DNA of 64,000 nucleotides from Lathyrus oleraceus. Lineage: Eukaryota; Streptophyta; Magnoliopsida; Fabales; Fabaceae. Below the pieces are notes generated by a model. The model saw only the letters and a list, made by a program, of their open reading frames with translations. It was not told where the DNA came from and made no database searches. Location: contig NC_066580.1 of assembly GCF_024323335.1 (NCBI RefSeq), positions 140,053,170 to 140,117,169 on the forward strand. Reading direction: 5' to 3'. Of the stretch, positions 34,126 through 46,901 are shown piece after piece (the stretch's first letter is position 1; the number at the start of each line of letters is the position of its first letter). A program made the position numbers and the translations under genes.

Positions 34126-34560
34126 ATACCGGATGCCATCAATGGACTTATACCAATCTCACAAACAAAAGCGGATACCGGATACCAATAAATGGATTTA
34201 CACCGATCTCCTAAAACAAAACAATGATACCGGATGCCATCAATGGTCTTATACCCATCTCACAAAGCAAAAGCGGATATCGGATACCAATAAATGGGTT
34301 TACACCAATCTCCTAAGGTAGAACAAAACTTGGATGTCAGATGCCAATCTATCTGGACTTATACCAACCTCCAAAGGATGATCATAGGAATACAAATGCC
34401 AACAACATGGGCTTATAATTGCATCCTCACATACGACAAACAAACAAAAGCACCAGGCTAAGAGGATATGAGTGACCAATGAAATGGTCTTACACTCTAT
34501 CCCTTCCAAATCATAGGAACAATGGCCAAAGAACATGGTCTTACAATTGTCCTCAATGGG
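34126..34560 (-). repeat. Array of hairpin-forming repeats in the inner LTR
   Basis: Four clear ~49-bp units at 34126-34320 alternate two types (CCATCAATGG and CCAATAAATGG cores). Four more diverged units extend to about 34560. In sense each reads TRTAAR followed by CCA, 5-6 bases, and TTGG or TGGC, then often ATCCGGTATC. The core of each is a small inverted repeat such as GACCA/TGGTC. The whole array is repeated in the other LTR at 54269-54703. Confidence 0.75.
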
Positions 34561-34772
34561 CAAACACAGACATGGATCACTAAGATATGCAATGATGATC
34601 ATGCAATAATGAACAATCAATGATGATAAGTGCACCAAGGCAAACAAGCATGTACAAATGCAACAAACAATCAATCAACAAAGTCATTTAGCACTCACTA
34701 TAACCAAACAATTAGGCTCAATCAAAGGGTTAGACTTAAAAGTCAACTGGAATAGGGTAAATGGTGCTCTTA

Positions 34773-35131
34773 ACCTTGACATTGAGAGCCAAGGTGAAGC
34801 AGATGAAAGGATATGAGGGGTGTGCCTCATCACTCTTATCCCTGGTCAGGGAGAGCATTGAATATCAGAAGGTGTGGGAGTTCAGAAAGATGGAACTCTC
34901 TCCACAAGTTAGACTCGATAGATCTTGGGTTTTTACTCACTATGCATCAACACATGTGGTGTGAGCAAGGTGAGTGACTCACAGAATAGTAGGAGATAGG
35001 CTACATATCTCTTTTGTCTACCAATTGCCTCACATGAGGTCTTTACCTGCTTGGGGACAAAGTTAAACAATCACAAACATTGCCTCTTAAGGAGGACTTC
35101 AGACAGTTGCCTGGCTAAATAACAAGCCAGG
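34773..35131 (-). promoter_or_regulatory. Conserved hairpin-rich leader in the inner LTR
   Basis: Helices CCTGGCT/AGCCAGG (35110-35131), ATGAGG/CCTCAT (34813-34830) and ACCTTG/CAAGGT around a CTCTCAATGT loop (34773-34795), with GAGTTC/GAACTC between them (near 34875-34900). The order and loops match the outer LTR at 22386-22751. The equivalent block in the 5' LTR is 54916-55274. Confidence 0.6.
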
Positions 35132-37402
35132 TCTTCCAGACTACATGGAGACAAGAGAGTCTACCTCAATGCTTAAGCAAAGCAAAGCAATAGCAAGTTC
35201 TCAAAGGAACTAAAGTGACTATGGTACCTGAAATCAATCAAATATAATCAGTATCCCAATCACAAAGTCAAAACAGACAGCATAAGAACCAACATACAAC
35301 ACAATCAATCACATGTGCAAAGCACAAACTCAAAGCAAATGAGTTAGCATCCTACAAAACAAACCAAGTTAGTTCATGATAATCAATTAAACCAAACTCA
35401 ATCAACTTGAATTAAACTCCTTAAAGCAATTGCTTCGTTAACCTGAAAAAACAACTCAAATGTGAGAAGTGAACCCTTAGGCCAAAGCCTAGGGTCAAAG
35501 GAGGAGAGAAAATTTAAAACAGCAAGTGAAAATTGATCAAAATCAAGATTTATCAAATAAGAACAAATTCCAATTGGTCTCACATCAAAACTATGCACCA
35601 AATCCATTTCATAAGCTAAACATGTTAAACTATGCATTTTGAGAACTCAATGGTGTAAACAGAATGAACACAATCAAACCAATACCAAAATAGCTCAATA
35701 AATTCCCAGAAAATTCAAGCTTAAACAGAACACATTCAATGAGCAGCACACCAAATTTCATGCTATTTGGACCAAGGTAAGAAAGTCAATTAAAATCAAC
35801 AAATCATGGTGTGCAAAAGCAAGCTCAAACAAAGCCACAAATCAATTATCAACTTTAGGCAAGTGTAAAACAGAAATGGCATAAGATAAATGAACCACTC
35901 CAAAGCCAAAATGAAGTTAAACATGTTAAGAACCAATCCACAAAATTTCAGCTTCATATGATAAGGCATAAGAATTTCACAAAGCATGGAAGTTCCACAC
36001 TCAAAAAGAATTCACAAATGACCAAACAGCAAAGCAAAATCCCAATCAAATAGGAAATGAATCTAAAAAATCTACAAAAAATCATACTCAAACTAAACAT
36101 ACAGAAGTAATCACATGCAAAAATGCAGAGCAATTGGCATAGCATAAGCATGGAAACAAAATTCAAGAAGTTGGACAAAACCTAGTGTGACATACATTGT
36201 CACACTCATGAAGATCACATCATATCTCTCAATCCAGAAATGCAAAATTAGCAAACCATATACCAAAATCACCAGGAATGAGTCTAGATCATGCATATAA
36301 AATTTCAAGCATTTTGGAGCAAGCATCAAGATTTCATGAATAAAATGGCCAAACATATGCAAGAAACATACATGAACAAAGATATTAGACCAAAATAAAA
36401 CACAGCCGTGCACAACTTGTATTATCATGCCTATAAAAAACTAGATAAAAAATGGAGATGGATGCAAAAATCCCCACACAATTTGGATCATCCAAGAATT
36501 ATTTATGCATTTTTGAAGTTAATGATGAAAATGAAATAAACATTTGAGAATTAAAATGAATTTAAAAGCTGGCAGTGGCATTGTCGTAATTAAGCCGCTC
36601 ACTTAATGAAACTCTGCGTTTCATTAAGTGATGTGTCACACGGCTATTGGACACACGGCGCGGGAAACATGAATTTGAAACGAAGGCCAGGCAACGCGAA
36701 TCAAACAGCATTCTGAAGCGAAAATATTGAACACATCATCGTGTTCTTGACGTTCATCATCATCATGACTTTTTTCTCACAAAAACCAGCAAGCGATATA
36801 CCAATCGAATCATCACATCATGTAGATCACTAATCTAACAAGCAATTAACCTAATTCTAATCATGCTTTACGGATCGAGCCAAGAAAGTTTCACAATCAA
36901 ACATTCAGATCCGCATAACTTCATCAATACCTAACGAAAATTCATGATCTAAGTTACAGCGTAACCTATTATCCACGATCTACCTAAGCCACATGTTAAT
37001 TTCAAGAATCGAAGGTTTCGAAATCTCACCTCATGAATGTGCAGTTCTTGATTCTGGTGATTTCGCAACTTGGAAGTTGAAAACAGAAGTCCAATGATGA
37101 TTAGGAAGGTGAATGGAGGTGATAATTCAGCTCGACACAACTTGATGATGAAGAAATGTCAAAATGCCATGGATGCTCGAGGTTTCAACAGTTGCGATCT
37201 AGCACGAATTTGTCCACGTTTTGCTTCAACAGTTCTTCAACAACATCTGCAAATGATGATTAGCACGAAAGAAAGCAAAAAGAATGATGAATTCTTGATG
37301 AACAAGTGAAAAAAAGTGTGAGAAAAATTGAGAGAATTTGGAGAATTTTGCTTTGGATCTGAGAAAATGAATTGTCGATCTGGAATTTCTGTTATGATTA
37401 AG

Positions 37403-37410
37403 CTCTTATA
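37403..37410 (-). promoter_or_regulatory. TATA box of the inner 3' LTR
   Basis: TATAAGAG within GGGTATAAGAGC about 1.13 kb into the LTR in sense; the partner in the 5' LTR is at 57546-57553. Confidence 0.5.
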
Positions 37411-38537
37411 CCCTCTGTTAATCCAGCTACTAAACATGATTAGCACAACCCAAATGGATTAGTAAAAATGAGCTTGTTATGTAATTTGGCAAAATTGCCC
37501 TTTTGATGATGCAGCCAATGGAACAGTGAAATATCTGTTGAAGCAAGTCACAAATCATATTTAGAAGCTATTCAAATTGGTTTGGCATGAAAATTCCATG
37601 TACTTTTGAAAATGGCCTTTTTTCCCACCAAAATTTAATTGGTTCACTTGAAAAATGACCTTTTTATGTGATGCTTTTTGATGAAATGTAATGATGCATT
37701 ATGATAGTACATGTCAAATGGGATTTGCTCAAAAAAGAATCACCCAAATTGGCCAAATGGTTTGAAAGTTATGCCTCCTTGAAATTCCAAAATTCTTGAA
37801 AATGATTTGATCATAACTTGCCAACCACAAATGAGAAATGAGTGTTCTTGGACTTTTTGGAAAGGCAAGAGAAAGATCTTCAACTTTCATGTTGGACAAA
37901 TTTTGATTTGAAGCTTTCTTGGACATGTAATTTTGAGGAGAATGACTTTCCATTTTTGGCAACTGAAAATTACAGGTCATTACTATTTTGGGAAACTTTT
38001 TGTCTGACCTCAAATCCTTCACTGTGGATGTTTGAAATGTTATATGAGGCTTGTATGGACATGAATGAGACCTCTCCAACCATCTCACACCATCAAATCA
38101 CTGATTAAATGCACAGTTGACTTGGCTAGGGTTTTGGTTGACTGAGCCATGTTCTGATGACTTTCAAGTCTTTTTCTCTTGAGATCTTGGTTCCAAATGA
38201 TGTCACAACTCATATGAACTCTTGATGAATGATCATGGTGCCCAAATTATTCAAGAATGGCCACCATCCATTGCTCAATGACTGATTGGACTGTTTGACC
38301 TAGTTTGCTTCATCTGCAAGTAACAAGGTTAGATGACAATATTTTTTGTACTTTTGGGTTAGTAAACAAATGAAAAGCAATGATATACAAATGCTAAACA
38401 TGCTTGGTGATCAAGAACCACACTCATAAGATACCCACCCACTAGGAAGAAGGCAGGGTGTACAATGATCCTTGAGGCAATGATACGGTATGATATGATG
38501 TCATGGGGGATCTTAGGGACAAAATTGGGGTCTTACA

Positions 38538-38556
38538 AATGCCCCTATTTAAGGTC
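38538..38556 (-). other. Polypurine tract of the inner Ogre
   Basis: Sense sequence CTTAAATAGGGGCATT lies directly before the 3' LTR start. The outer Ogre has AATAGGGGCAGC in the same place; the core AATAGGGGCA is shared. Confidence 0.85.
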
Positions 38557-41500
38557 ATTCTAGCCGGAGAAGTGAAGTTTAGAAATCTTCATCTCGACGC
38601 GGTAGAATGGGCTTAAATAACAGTAATGAGACAAATTTTGGTCCCTAAGAGACCTTATGATGCAGATGTATGCATGCAAAAGACACAAACTCTGTGGGGA
38701 TATGGATTCACACAGAAGAAAAGACGATCCATCGGAGTAATACACTCACCAGGAACAGAGACTCTAATAGGACTCTTATTAGGGATGATAAAAGAAAAAG
38801 AATGCGTGAGCAGGGCACGACTTTGATTTAGGGAACAGAGAACAGACTGGAGACCTTACTGGGGAAGCAAAGGACTCACACTGGGGAGAGAAAGAAATTC
38901 CAAAGAAAAACACTTCCATTGGAAAGACTCAAGCTGACCCACAAAATGCATGTACCGGGGATAACACCAATACAGCAACACAAATGGCAATACAACTCCG
39001 CTGGGGAAATCTAGAAAAGACTTTCCAGGGGAAACCAAAGGATGAGATGTTACCGGTATAAGGGCAACAAACTCAGGAAGAATGAATATCTAAGACCGGT
39101 ATAAGGGTGAGAGATATCAATCGACCAAACATCTGAGAAAGACTTGAAAAAGGTACATCAACTCAGGTAAATCTGACTCCACAGGGGACCAAGGTCATAA
39201 TAGGGAGCAGAAAGGAAGGAACACCAGGGATACCGAGGTATATAATAGGTGACCGACCGAAACGTGAATTGGTATATATGCCAAGACACTCATCATCCTG
39301 AAGAAAGCTAGAAAAGCATACTTGTTTATAGGATGGATATTCGATTCCACAAGGAATACGAATCTTGCTCTGCGGAGAAAACAATCAAAAGATTGACCCA
39401 AGAGTGCATGAGACATATTATTCATTACCGGCAGACCGTGAATAATATCCTCGAAAAGGAAGAGACACCAGAGATACCGGGGTATATAATAGGTGACCTA
39501 CCGAAACGTGAATTGGTATATATGCCAAGACACTCATCATCCGAAAGGAGGGCTGAAAAAGCAAATCGACTTACAGGATAGGCGTTCGAATCCACAACAG
39601 GAAAAACGAATCTTACTCAACTGGGGACACAAACCCAAAGAGTGCATGAGATACAATATCCATTACCGTCAGAACGTGGATAGAATACTCGCATGAGATA
39701 TATTATCTATTACCGGCGGATCGTAGATAATAAACTCGCATGGTAAGAACCACCAGGGATACCGAAGTATATAATAGGTGATCTACCGAAAACGTGGATT
39801 GGTATATATGCCAAAACACTCATCATCCAAAACACAAACTGGTTAAAGGACGGATATTCGATTCTACAAAGAATACGAATCTTACTCTACTGGGGAAGAT
39901 CAACAAAGGATTCCAACCAAAGAGTGAATGAGATATACTATCAATTACCGGCAGACCGTGGATAATATACTCAAAAGGAAAAGACACCAGAGACACCGAA
40001 GTATATAATAGGTGACTAACCAAAGGAGAGACAATCGATACCAAGCATCAGGGTAAACGAAAGACAACTCAAAGGGGATAAATTGCAAGCATCCGGCAAT
40101 TATCCGACAAAGAAATATTCGACTCCACAAAGGGAATAACGAATCTTACTCGACTGGGGAAACACAGAAGGCTTCGACTGAAGAGTGCATGAGATATATT
40201 ATCCATTACCGTCAGAACGTGGATAACACACTCGCATGGAAGACTATCCACAACCGGTTACTGGGTTAACAAAGGATAAATCGATCGGAAAGAAAGGCAT
40301 CGGGATACCAAAACTAGGTATATAATGATGACCAACCAAAGGGGCAACAATCATTACCAGGCAAACGGGTAAATGAAAGGCGATCCGCTGGGAATGAATT
40401 GCAAGCATCCGACAATTATCCACAGGGACTGGCTGGGGATACATTGATAAACAATCAATGATCCGGGGAACAAATCACTAGCAAACGGTGAAAAGACCCA
40501 CTGGCAACTTCAAAAGGGATAACATTGCGAGCATACGGCAATGATCCAGAAGACAACTTGCTGGGGATAAATTGCTAGCATCCGGCAATTATCCACACGC
40601 AAAGAGGAATATCAATCATCGAACAACGAATGAAGATAACCACAAAGAGTAACCGTCATCGGTTAGGATGAACAACAAGGTTAACTCTGCAAAGGAGAAA
40701 TTAGGGTTTACAACTACCGAATACGGGGTAGAATACCAAAAATCTGGCTGAGGAAACAAGAGGTTAACACTACCGACTACTGGGTAGAAACCAACGACTC
40801 AGCTGGGGTAAAATTGCTAGCATCCGGCAATTATCCACTCGTACCATAAGGCACAAACTCCGATGGGGAGAACAATCACAACATGGGATTTACAACTACC
40901 GAATACGGGGTAGAAGACCACAGGTTCAACTGGGGATAGGGTGAATAAAGGCCAAATACTGAGCACTTATTCAACTTATACCACTGGGAAACGCAAACTT
41001 TGTTGGGGATAAAAATCACAACAACAGAAAATCCACCATCAACCAGAACGAACCACCAAGGTTACCTCTGCTAGGGGAAAAAAGATAGGACTTACAACTA
41101 CCGAATACGGGGTAGTAGCCATACTCTGGTGGGAATAACCACAAATTAGGGTTTACATCTACCGAATACTGGGTAGAAAACCAACAACTCCGCGTGGGGA
41201 TGGAACGAATCACAAATCCGCACGGGAAACAAAATAGGGTTTATAACAAACCACAAACTGCTGGAGAGCAGGCAAATAGGATTTACGACTACCAACTACT
41301 GGGTAGAAGACCAACAACTCTTGCTTGAGGGATAAAAGGTATATAACCACAAATTCCGCCAAGAAGCAAGGAACATAGGACTTACAACTACCGGTTACTG
41401 GGTAGAGGCCCAAAAAACTCCACTGGGGATAAATGAATTGATACCGGTTACTGGGCAAACCATTCATTTCTTCCACAGGGAAGCACAAGAAACAGCTGAC

Positions 41501-43396
41501 ACAACGCCGATTCGGGATTGATCCGAAAAGACAGACTGAATCAAAACACGTCCTATGAGGATATAACTCAATAGGAAAATCCATCCCAATATATGTGTTG
41601 GGAGGAAACGGAAGAAACCGTCATCCACGAGGATATATCTCAGTGGGGAGCTGCAGAAGGAAAAGACAGACAGTTTCTGCTTATGGGCTGACTCTATATG
41701 GAGAGATTTAAACACCCGACATCTGCTTGGGAAGATCTATAAAGAGATCTATATCACCCATAGCAGGAGAACAACAAACAAGAGATATATGGCAAACAAT
41801 GCAACATGAATATCTGAATGTTTTATGAATATGCATGAATATGCGTGATTTATGTTTGATGAATGCTGACAAAACAGACATATCTAACACAAACAGGCTC
41901 AGGAATCAAACGCCCGGTACTATACTTCCAGGGGAAAAACCAACTGGAAAGCCAATCTGCTAGAGATCCACATGCTGTAAAGCAAAGATCTGCGGGTACT
42001 GCAGGGGATCAGCATCAACTGAGAAATAAAAGTTCATGGCTCGACCAAGAACTGCTGCAAAAGCAACTCCAAACAACTCTGGGGAACAACCCACTGAAGG
42101 AGAATCATCCGAGTAGAATCTAACTGCACAAGCAACTCTACTGGGGAAAAGCTATTAGCTATCCTTTCGGAGAACAAACCAATGAAGGAGAAAGCACCAC
42201 ACAAGTAGATTCTGCAACAAGCCACTCTACTCGGGGAGAACATACATCCGACGGATGACACAAGTAAATTCTGCAAATAGCCACTCTACTGAGGATCAAA
42301 AGTAATCAGGAAATCATTCCCATCTTTGGGATGCTAGAGCCACCAACCGACCCTACTGGGGATTGAGATAGCTTTCAGCAGGCGGAAACTGCCACAACAA
42401 CCATTCTGCAGACTAAGCTGGGAAAAATGGAAAGCAACCATGCTGAGGAGAGCAACAACAACTCCGCTGGCGACTGCACTGGGGAGAGACTACTGCTGGA
42501 GAAGAAAACAAAGTCTTCAACAACATCTCTGCTCGCGACTATACCGGGGAGCAACCCCATCAACAGCTCTGCTCGCGACAATGCTGGGGAAAGCGGTAAA
42601 GTACCGGGATATCAATCCACCGACCGCTGAATCTACCACCAGGAGAACAACCATGCTGGGGAGATTATTGCTGGAGAAGAAACTGAGTCTTCAACAACCA
42701 CCTCTGCTTGGGGAACCACCCCAACAACAACGCTGCTTATGGAACAACCCCAACAGCAAAGCGGGAGAAAGAGGATACAACCAAATGCCAGGAATATGAA
42801 CAACTGTCTTACCCGTTGGGAATCATACCACCCTCGGGAGAGCACTGAGACATTCCTGAGTATCCTTTCATCATTGTGAATATTCACTTTGTTCAAAACA
42901 ACAATTTGAAAAAATTTATTTGTTTAAAACAATGACATTTTATCAATTAAAATATGCAAAACATTTATTGAACGGAAACAAATAAGAGTGCAAATAATTG
43001 GATAAAAGCTCAAATTTATTCGATGGAATGGTAGTCTGCAAATGGCAAGACTCCATAGATCTGTACAAATTTGAAATCAGTGATATATATTGGAAGAGGG
43101 ATACATTGAACATAATGATCCTTTCTCTACCAATTTGAATCTCGATGTATGCGAAGCTTCAGTTGACGACGAATCGAGAATCTCTGACGAAACGACAGCT
43201 GTGGAACAGAAAGTCTTGTCAGGATGCAGTTACTTGCCAAATCCCTAATTTTTGCTTAGATTGCCCCAGGGTGAGGTACTCAATCTAGCGGGATGCAAAC
43301 TCATTTTTCAAGTCCCTAATTTTTGCCTGGATCGCCCTTGCGGGTTCTCCACCGAGACACTCATTTTTGCCTAAGCCGCCCTTTCGGGTTTTCAAC
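38557..43396 (-). repeat. Repeat-rich 3' UTR of the inner Ogre (4.8 kb)
   Basis: Non-coding stretch between pol and the polypurine tract, composed of degenerate short repeats. Visible families: GGTATATAATAGGTGAC with a period of about 240-310 bp (39234, 39479, 39766, 40003, 40318); hairpins around TTACCGGCAGACCG (39417, 39703, 39925, 40199); CTACCGAATACGGGGTAG (from 40714 to 41175); AATTGC/GCAATT hairpins (40565, 40812); and dozens of CTGGGGA words, most preceded by ACTC plus two to four bases. Hypervariable tandem-repeat 3' UTRs are known for Tat/Ogre elements and can seed satellites. Confidence 0.85.
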
Positions 43397-46300
43397 TTAG
43401 CGAGCCATTCTGTTTTTCATTTGCATATACTTTTTTTTATAGGCAAAGTATTTCTTGACTGCATCTGAATTCACAGGACGAGTGAAATCCTCCCCATCCA
43501 TTGTTGTAAGCATCAAAGCACCGCCTGAAAAGGCTCTCTTAACAACATATGGACCCTCATAGTTTGGAGTCCACTTGCCCCTGGAATCGGGCACGAAAGA
43601 CAAGACTTTCTTGAGCACGAGGTCACCTTCTCGGAACACGCGAGGCTTGACCTTCTTATCGAATGCTTTCTTCATTCTCTGCTGATATAACTGACCATGG
43701 CACATGGCAGTCAATCGCTTCTCTTCAATCAAATTCAGTTGGTCATAACGACTCTGAATCCATTCAACATCAGTCAACTTGGCTTCCATCAAGACTCTCA
43801 TTGATGGGATCTCCACCTCTACTGGGAGAACAACTTCCATGCCGTAAACAAGAGAAAAAGGGGTTGCCCCTGTCGAAGTGCGGACAGACGTACGATATCC
43901 ATGCAAAGCAAATGGCAGCATCTCATGCCAATCTTTGTACGTAACTGTCATCTTCTGGATGATCTTCTTGATATTCTTATTAGCAGCTTCAACAACCCCA
44001 TTCATCTTGGGTCTGTAGGGAGAGGAATTATGGTGTGCAATCTTGAATTCAGCGCACAACTCATCCATCATCTTATTATTCAGATTAGATCCATTATCAG
44101 TAATGATCTTATCTGGCACACCATAACGGCAAATCAGCTGGTTCTTGATAAACTTCACAACCACCTGCCTGGTCACGTTCGCATACGAAGCGGCCTCAAC
44201 CCATTTGGTGAAGTAGTCAATTGCTACGAGAATAAACCTGTGCCCATTGGACGCCTTCGGTTCAATCATGCCAATCATGTCAATTCCCCACATAGAGAAA
44301 GGCCATGGTGATGAAATCACATTCAGGAGTGTCGGAGGGATATGAATCTTATCCGCATAAATCTGACACTTGTGGCATTTCTACACATATTTGCAGCAGT
44401 CAGACTCCATTGTCAGCCAATAGTAGCCTGCTCTCAGCATCTTTCTAGCCATGGCATGTCCATTGGAATGAGTACCAAATGAACCCTCATGGACCTCAGT
44501 CATCAACAGGTTTGCTTCGTGTCTATCCACACATCTGAGCAAGACCATGTCAAAATTTCTCTTATACAGCACTTCACCACTGAGGTAGAAACTGCCTGAC
44601 AACCCTCTCAAAGTTTTCCTATCCTTCACAGATGCCCCAGGCGGGTAGACCTGGTTCTGGAGGAAATTCTTGATATCAAAATACCAAGGCTTGTCATCAT
44701 TCACTTCTTCGACTGCAAATACGTAAGCTGGTCTATCCAAGCGCATCACGGCAATATTAGGAACTTCATTCCAATACTTCACAACAATCATGGAAGCAAG
44801 CGTAGCAAGAGCATCTGCCATCCGATTATCCTCTCGAGGGATATGATGAAAGTCAACTTCTGTAAAGAACGTTGAAATCCTTCTTGCATAATCTCTATAC
44901 GGAATGAGACTTGGCTGATTCGTCTCCCATTCACCCTTGATCTGATTGACAACCAGGGCGGAATCACCATATACATTAAGATGTTTGATTCTCAAATCAA
45001 TACACTCTTCAAGTCCCATAATACAGGCCTCGTACTCAGCCATATTATTCGTGCATTTGAAAGTTAGCCTTGCTGTAAGCGGAATATGCGTGCCATGAGG
45101 AGTAACAATTACTGCCCCAATACCATTTCCGTACTGATTTACAGCGCCATCGAACACCATCGTCCATCTGGAACCAGGTTCCGGACCTTCATCAAGTGTA
45201 GGCTCATCACAATCTTTCATTTTCAAATACAGAATTTCCTCGTCTGGGAAGTCATACTGAACAGACTGATGATCTTCAATCGGCTGGTGCGCTAGATGGT
45301 CAGCCAAGATACTACCTTTGATAGCTTTCTGAGCTCGATACTCAATATCATACTCAGATAACAACATCTGCCAACGGGCAATCCTCCCGGTTAGAGCAGG
45401 TTTCTCAAAAATGTACTTGATTGGATCCATTCTGGATATCAACCAAGTTGTATGATTTATCATGTACTGGCATAAACGCTTAGCAGCCCAAGCTAAAGCA
45501 CAGCACGTCTTCTCAAGCATGGAGTATCGAGACTCACAATCAGTAAACTTCTTACTGAGGTAGTATATAGCAGATTCTTTCTTCCCTGATTCATCTTGCT
45601 GACCGAGTACACAACCCATCGAGTCTTCAAGTACGGTCAAGTACATAATCAGAGGTCTTCCTTCCATAGGCGGAGACAAGATCGGAGGTTCAGACAGATA
45701 CTCTATGATACTGTCGAAAGCTTTCTGGCAATCCTCGGTCCAATCGTGAGACTGATCTTTCCGAAGGAGCTTGAATATTGGCGCACATGTGGCAGTCATG
45801 TGGGATATAAATCTGGAAATGTAATTCAAGCGGCCAAGAAAACCTCGAACTTGCTTTTCAGTTTTGGGTGCAGGCATCTCTTGTATTGCTTTGACCTTTG
45901 CAGGATCAACCTCAATACCTCTTTCGCTGACAACGAAACCCAACAACTTACCAGAACGGACTCCAAATGTACATTTGTTCGGATTCAGGCGAAGTCTGAA
46001 CTTCCTCAGACGCTGAAAAAGCTTCAACAAATGCTCAATATGCTCAACTTCCGTTCGGGACTTAGCAATCATATCATCAACATAGACCTCTATCTCCTTG
46101 TGCATCATATCATGAAACAAGGTAGTCATAGCTCGCTGATACGTGGCTCCGGCGTTCTTCAAACCGAAGGGCATCACTCGATAACAGAATGTTCCCCAAG
46201 GTGTGATGAATGTTGTCTTCTCCATATCTTCGGGTGCCATTTTGATTTGGTTATATCCGGAAAATCCGTCCATAAAGGAAAAGACTTTGAATTTAGCTGT

Positions 46301-46901
46301 ATTGTCTACCAACATGTCAATGTGTGGTAGAGGAAAATCATCTTTAGGACTAGCCTTATTCAAATCTCTGTAATCAACGCACATACGGACTTTTCCGTCC
46401 TTCTTAGGAACAAGCACAATATTGGCCACCCATTGAGGATATGTAGAAGTCACCAGAAACCCCGCATCAATTTGCTTCTGAACTTCCTCTTTGATTTTCA
46501 CTGCCATATCTGGATGAGTTCTTCTGAGCTTCTGCTTCACAGGCACGCACTCAGGCTTCAAAGGCAGGAAATGTTGCACAATATCTGTATCTAGACCCAG
46601 CATGTCTTCATATGACCAAGCGAAGATATCTGAATATTCTCGTAGCAAACTGATCAAATCCTTCTTGACAGACTCTTCAAGAAGAGCCCCAATCTTCACC
46701 ATACGAATACAATCCTCAGACCCCAAGTTGACTGTTTCCAAATCTTCAAGGTGCGGCTGAATGATCTTCTTCTCGTGTTCAAGGAGACGGGAAATCTCAT
46801 CGGGAATCCCTTCAACATCATCTTCCTCTGCCTCAATTACAGGGGATTCAAAATTGGGAGATGGCGTTGGATCATTATGTTCAATGGGTTTTAAGATCAA
46901 C
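43397..46901 (-). pseudogene. RT-RNaseH-integrase of the inner Ogre (exon 2), one stop
   Basis: About 1168 codons in one frame, interrupted only by TAG at 44383-44381. RT: WSYEDMLGLDTDIVQHFLPL, MCVDYRDLNKASPKDDFPLP, catalytic EVYVDDMIAKS near 46092-46060. RNase H: MVFDGAVNQYGNGIGAVI, NNMAEYEACIMGLEECIDL, YGDSALVVNQ. Integrase: zinc finger with CHKCQIYADKI just after the stop, WGIDMIGMIEP, ITDNGSNLNN, and VVEAANKNIKKI carrying the catalytic Glu; the three DDE residues are all there. The C-terminal GKWTPNYEGPYVVKRAF part is like the outer element. It is the best preserved pol of the window. The stop lies in the integrase zinc finger, so RT and RNase H are intact. Confidence 0.93.

Larger units (their letters stand above)
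33118..38537 (-). mobile_element. 3' LTR of the inner Ogre
   Basis: 5420 bp; in sense it starts TGTAAGACCCCAATTTTG and ends ACCGCTACA. Copies of the small frames in it recur at +20143 in the other LTR, and none looks like a gene. TATA box: TATAAGAG at 37410-37403. Within the transcribed side are the conserved helices at 35131-35110, 34830-34813 and 34795-34773, the repeat array 34126-34560, and the U5 module 33536-33462. Confidence 0.95.

Noticed and set aside
34133..38108. Many small frames in the inner LTR that recur exactly at 54276-58251
   Set aside because: They recur because the two LTRs are nearly identical; no domain, no conservation with the other LTR families at protein level.
39190..42800. 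CRISPR-like array, because of regularly repeated words
   Set aside because: Eukaryotic retroelement 3' UTR; repeats are degenerate, spacing is irregular and no cas genes exist.
45596..46330. 244-codon plus-strand frame
   Set aside because: Antisense shadow of the inner RT gene, which has the full set of catalytic motifs on the other strand.
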